From the NCBI GenBank assembly GCA_003339415.1, contig PDHQ01000005.1, forward strand, positions 249,068 through 313,067: DNA of 64,000 nt, written 5' to 3'. Under the pieces are notes generated by a model. It saw only the letters and a list, made by a program, of their open reading frames with translations. It was not told the DNA's origin and did not search any database. The position numbers and the translations under genes were made by a program. This document shows, piece after piece, positions 59,135-64,000 of the stretch. Origin of the DNA: Ophiocordyceps camponoti-saundersi (nom. inval.) (lineage: Eukaryota > Ascomycota > Sordariomycetes > Hypocreales > Ophiocordycipitaceae). Each line of letters begins with the position of its first letter. Positions within the stretch are counted from its first letter, which is position 1.

Positions 59135-62100
59135 CCGCGGTCTCGACTCAACCTTTGGGTTAGATGGAGGCATACAATACGTTTCTGAAGCCAAAGACGA
59201 TGAAGTAAACAGGGCATGTAATATCTGCGGAGGGTAATAGCGCGAGGTTGCCTCTGATCTCTCTCTCTCTCTCTCTTTTATCAGGGGTCTACGCTGTTGG
59301 GATGGGGCGTTTTTGGCAAGGTGCCGGATGTGTGACGAAGGGGTGATTCGGAGGCGGTCTACGGCAGTGATGCCGTATAGGAGGTACGATGCCGAGCGTG
59401 TATACATGTGTAGACGAGACGATAGCGCTAAACTCAGCGGTGTCGACGTGTCCTCGTTCCGCTCGTTCAGATGGTGTGAAGAGCAGTTGGTTCGGTGGCT
59501 ACAGAGAGGGAGGTTCGTTGTGATGGGAGGGGGGCATTGGCTGTTGGTTGACGAGACGGTGAAGAGGAAGCGAGCTGGATCAAGGCCGGAACATGCTTCT
59601 GTCAACGAGTCTTTACGTCAGTGTCTGCAGTCAGACGTGGGTGGAGAGCGGGCATCGGAGATAGTAGTAGTAGTGGTGGTGGTGGTGGTGGTGGTGGTGG
59701 TGGTGGTGTGCTTGCTTGCTTGCTTGCTTGCGTGCGTGCGTGTTGCTTCGATAGGTAGGTATGCAGTGTATGGCGTGCATGTATGTATGTGTATGTGAAT
59801 GTATGTATGCGTCTCTCTTCGGGATTATCATGCGGTGACGTGCAGACTAGATGCGGGAAGGAGAAGAAAGAGAGGGCAGCTGAATGTATTGGGGGCGAAC
59901 CAGACGTACGTATTTCGTAGAAGAGGGATGAAAAGAAGGATGACGTGCAGGATTTGTGAGAAAGAGAGAGGGGGGGGAGAGGGAGAGGGAGAGGATATGA
60001 ATCGACGCCTCTGTGACTCGTAACCTATCATCGTCGTCATCACCGATTTACCCTTGGTACGGTAAGTGACTGGGTAGAAGAAGAGATGATAAGAAAGAAA
60101 GAAAGAAAGGGACAAGGCCGGCGAAGAGTCGTGTGTTTCAACCTGGATAAAGAGACGGGCTAATCCGACGGCGCCAAGGGGGAATCTCTCAATCTTGAGC
60201 CGTAGCTGAAGCTGTGATAATCCGAATCACTCCCCTTTTTTCCTCTTCCACCCCCTCCCTTTTTTTTTCTTATGTTTCCCTTCAGGACCGGGGGGGTTTA
60301 AGAAATGGCTGGGTATGTTTTGGATTTGCACATGCTGGTTTTTCGGGAGCTGGGATGGATGAATGAACGAATGGATGGGATGGAAATCCTTGTTCTATTT
60401 TTTTTGGTGACGGATACGTGCTTGCCTTGGTGTTCAGGGCTGAGTGGGAGAGGTTGGAGCTTGGTTTCAGGCTCTAGCGAGGTATATATGTATGCTTCTT
60501 TTCCCCTTTTCAGGACGGAGTTGTGCTTTGCCTGGTTGTGTTTCCTTGTTTTGTGTGTGTGTAGGTAGGCTTTGTAGGTAGGTAGGTGTGTGGTGATTGA
60601 TGTAGGTAGGTAGGCAGGTAGGTGAGTATGTCATTCATCTGAGAGATGGGGGAAGAAGTAAAAAGGAGGGCGGGCGTGGTCTGAGGCATTGGACATACAT
60701 TTTATCCATCGTACATACATGCATACAACATACATACATACATTCACATGTATGCGTATGCGTACATGGATACCTAGGTAGTAGATGATGAACTAGATAT
60801 GCATGTACATGTATAAAAACCCATCTCCGCCTCGTCTGAGAGGGTTATCCAATGGTTCGCTGACGTGGCTTTCTGGGGGTTGAGGAGGAGGGGGGGAAAA
60901 GGTTGCGTGTAATCCGTATGTAGGTAGGTATGTATCCGTACATATGTAGGTAGGTATTAGGCAGGCGAGTAGGTAGCAAAGTTCTCATCAGACGGCAAAT
61001 ACAGGTCAAGGACAAAAATGCGACGCTGATTTTTCGTGTCTGCGAGGACGCGCGGATGCGGAGCAGAGTGACGAGAGAGAAAGGCTCAGCTTTGAACAAG
61101 CACATGCATACATACGTAGATTTCAACAGAAGATGAGTCTTTCATCCCGGCACCTGCGGAAGAGGGGAGCGGGGGGAATATAGTAGGCGAGTCGAGCCGA
61201 TAAAGGGGACATGGTCGCCGTGTCTCCCCCAGTCTCTCGTTACGACTGCTACGTTGGAGGGGGAAAGGGGGGATTGGTAGTATTACGGAGACTGTGCCAG
61301 GGTCATGTGTGTGTGTGTTTTGTACATACATACCCGTGGCTTCACTTACGCATTTACAGATGGATATATGTATGTACGGACTATGGTATACGGATATCCC
61401 TACCTGGATCTTGACAATTCCTTAACAGAATGAGATGTGAATATTTATACAACAACTGAGAGGTCAATTTCGCATCGAGTTGGCCCGGCACCGCGCTCAG
61501 GCTTTTTCTCCTTCAACTCCGTCGTCCGTCCCTACCTACCTATCTACACATCCGTATCCGCACACAAGGGTAAAAAGGATGTCATCCCTATAAAGACACG
61601 ACATCCTCGTCTCACACCCGACAAGGTTGACGGCTCCTTCTTCCTTTCCCCCTTTTCCTTGTTCTTTAATCCATCTTGTAAAGTTATATCCGCTTCGCCA
61701 CAGTACATACGTACGTACATATAGCATGTAAGTCAGCAACTCGTGTAAGAGAGTGACCAAAAAAAAAGCCTGTGAAAGACCCGCATCGACGCGTTGCGAG
61801 TGCCGCCGCGTTGAAAAAGCGTGTATTTTTTTTCCCCCTTCCTTCTTTCTTTGAAAGTCTTGTCTGTAAATCTCCCGAGAAAATCCATCCTTGTTTAATA
61901 TGCACATGTATTTATTCATATGCATATATAGAATGTATTAAGAAAGATGAACATACATACATGTAAGAAAGAAACGGACTTCTTTTCTTTTCCCTTTTTC
62001 AACCTTTTGTCCAGGGACCCTTGAAGTCGCCATATATACGGACGCACACATGCAGGAAAAATTTCACCATGTTAACCTACTTTTCAGTCTTGCTTTTTGA

Positions 62101-62401
62101 AAAAAAAAAGAAGAAGAAGAGGTGATTAGCTTTCTTCCCCTTTTCTTTTAAAAGAAAAAAAAAAACTTGACTCTTTTTTTTCCAACTTGGTCTTTTCCTT
62201 CTTTCCTTTCTGTCGGACGTGACGCCGGCGCTGTAACCGTTACGTTTTGGACGGGGAATCGGTGAGGGGGCAGATGAAACGCGGTGCGAATAGTAGTAGA
62301 CCTTAGCTGTAGCCCGTGGTTATAGCAAGATACGGACCCGTTAACTCGTTACCATCATCATTTTATACACGGAGACCTAGGTATGTATGTAAGTCACTAG
62401 A
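59135..62401. other. Gene-free, microsatellite-rich region
   Basis: 3.3 kb without a supportable gene. It contains a GGT/GTG run (59664-59708), a GCTT run (59710-59730), several CATA/TACA/GTAG tetranucleotide patches (about 60560-60620, 60705-60765, 60915-60975) and A/T homopolymers near 62100-62165. It could hold non-coding transcripts, but nothing in the sequence proves it. Confidence 0.5.
59664..59708. repeat. (GTG)n microsatellite
   Basis: A GTA run passing into an uninterrupted GTG run, directly followed by a short GCTT tetranucleotide run. Confidence 0.9.
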
Positions 62402-63001
62402 AAAAAGTTCCGACTAACTTGAAATTCTAGTAAAAATAGATACTATTAGTAAAAATTAAAATTTAAGGCTTATTATAAAAGGTAAAAGTCTAAAAATAAG
62501 TTTTTATATAGAAAAGATATTATATTATATAGTATTTATTTTTTTATTTTTTTATAAAATCTAATTAAAAATTAAAAAATAAAACTACTAAATAGAAATT
62601 TTCTAAAAAAACTAAAAAATATCTACTTTTTTATTTTTTTTATATAAGCTTATAAAATTTTAATAAAAGTATAAAGAAATATTATATATATAGCTTTACT
62701 TATAAGCTTAGTAAAATATTTTTATTTTTATTTTTTAATCTTATAATTATTTTTAAAATAATCTTATAAATTAATACTTTTAGTTTTTTAATAAAACTAT
62801 ATATTTATTTAAAAGAATTATTATAAGATAAGTTTAAAGTTATAAAATATTAAAAAATTATAAACTTATAAAAAAGCTATTATTTTATATAGCTAATATT
62901 TTTTCTTTTTCTTTTCTACTTTATATAAGCCTCTATAAATATAATAGTAATCTTTGCTTAGTTTAGGGTAGGTAAATTTTTGCAATTAGTCGGAACTTTT
63001 T
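62402..63001. mobile_element. Small RIP-mutated element with 16-bp inverted repeats
   Basis: A 600-bp, extremely AT-rich segment begins AAAAAGTTCCGACTAA and ends with its exact reverse complement (62986-63001). The interior is nearly devoid of CA/TG except TGC/GCA, as in the two large RIP blocks, while the flanks are GC-normal. It is best read as a non-autonomous TIR element or a deletion derivative. I could not see a target duplication and no coding frame survives. Confidence 0.65.
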
Positions 63002-64000
63002 ACAGGCCACTGTATGTATGTACGTATCTACCTGGGCAAACTCGTTTTCCGTCATCAAGATCCCTACGAATTGCGGCGATACAGTATCGTCGTATGAGTT
63101 TCTTTCCCCCCTTCCTCCCCCCCTGCTCGGTTATCGTCGTTGTCGTCGTCGAAGAAAAAAAAAATCTCTCGGTGCGGAGCTCCCCGACCAGGTGGCATCG
63201 CCAGGGTAATAAAGGCCGGGATGGAACGGCGTAAGTTGCTGTGCCAATGAAAGGGCAAATAAAATCACCCTGTTCTTTCTCTTTACAACGGCAATTCATA
63301 CCTTTCACCTCCGGAGCCTCGGCCGAGGTTCGTCGTTGAGGATGAGCATAGCCTCATGTGGCGGCACTGCGGGGAAGAGACCCGTTTTTTTTAAAGAGGG
63401 GAGGAGACAGAGAGAGAGGGGGGGGGCTTAAGTTTATCGGCTGCGCCACATCTCTTCAGCCACAGCTGCAATCTCGGTTCTCCTAAAAGAAAGTCCCCCC
63501 CCGCTCCGGTCCGTATGTCGTCATTTGCGGGAAAGCTTCTAGAAGAATGCCTGTTTGGGAGAGATGTCACTAGTTAGTAGTATCTACCTTTTTCTCTTTC
63601 CCTCTCTCACTCACTCTTTTACAGCTGCGAATCTCCTTGTCATCAAGAGATTATCAGAAGAGGGGAAAGGGAAAGGAAAGGAGTAGATAAAAAAAGCCAA
63701 CAGACGCAGGAGAAACGGACGCAGGAACCCTCGCCTCGCCTTGACCAGCAGGCCAGAAAAAAAAAAGGTCCGAACCCGCTTGTCTTCCGACGTCCGGACC
63801 CCATGTCGTCACGTTCTCTCACGACGTTGCTGCTGCATCCCGCAAGTAAGGGTGGAGAGAGGTGGGTGTAGGCGTGTGTGAGTCGTGCGCGCACCTGATT
63901 AATAACGACCAGTTTGCCCCCCCCCCCTCTCTTCCTTCCCGCCTGTGCTCGTTCCCCGCGTCTCCTGCCACCCACACCACGGCAGAAAAGAGAAAAGAAA
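63002..64000. other. Intergenic, no gene recognised
   Basis: GC-normal sequence with G/C homopolymer patches and CT runs. Probably flanking DNA of a gene beyond the window's right edge. Confidence 0.5.

Noticed and set aside
1..64000. CRISPR arrays, bacterial operons, ribosome binding sites
   Set aside because: The window is eukaryotic (spliceosomal introns, LTR elements); the tandem repeats seen are microsatellites or transposon modules without unique spacers.

Overview
The window is nuclear DNA of a filamentous ascomycete (Pezizomycotina, probably Sordariomycetes; the order is a guess). Genes carry short introns of 52-110 bp, GC-rich codons and CT-rich leaders. They encode typical fungal proteins (NoxA, Mug190-type C2 protein, Yth1, Sso1, Wss1, LaeA-like methyltransferase). 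Two large AT-rich blocks carry the footprint of repeat-induced point mutation (RIP): C-to-T and G-to-A changes that remove almost all CpA/TpG and turn Trp and Gln codons into stops.

Layout. 1-17106 is a gene-rich arm: Sym1/Mpv17 (-), Mug190-like C2 protein (-), noxA (+) and a hybrid histidine kinase (-), the last two convergent. 18213-24406 is a complete Ty1/copia LTR retrotransposon destroyed by RIP, with 298-bp LTRs and a perfect 5-bp target duplication. A tRNA-derived (SINE-like) segment sits near its 3' end. 24407-27742 is a GC-normal island carrying only WSS1. 27743-38699 is a RIP-destroyed pogo/Fot1-like DNA transposon. Its transposase gene is split by a nested minus-strand Ty3/gypsy element at 30030-36143 (414-bp LTRs, ATATT duplication). 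A 367-bp almost palindromic MITE abuts it at 38702-39068. 39430-59134 is a second gene arm: amidase (-), DUF1776 protein (+), yth1 (-), LaeA-like methyltransferase (-), an unknown acidic protein (+), syntaxin sso1 (-), MEMO1-family protein (-), a solitary Gag-like reading frame (+) and a ZRC1-type zinc transporter (+). 59135-64000 has no recognisable gene but holds many TACA/TGTA-type microsatellites and one small AT-rich element with 16-bp inverted repeats.

No operon or biosynthetic cluster is evident; the genes are housekeeping or signalling functions (exocytosis, membrane contact, redox signalling, mRNA 3' processing, DNA-protein crosslink repair, metal homeostasis). The most informative biology is in the transposon blocks. 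Insertion order, RIP boundaries and the sequence context of RIP can be read directly, because paired LTR or TIR copies preserve mutated and unmutated versions of the same sequence. I found no clearly new multi-gene system. All gene models were built by eye from reading frames, GT-AG junctions and family resemblance.
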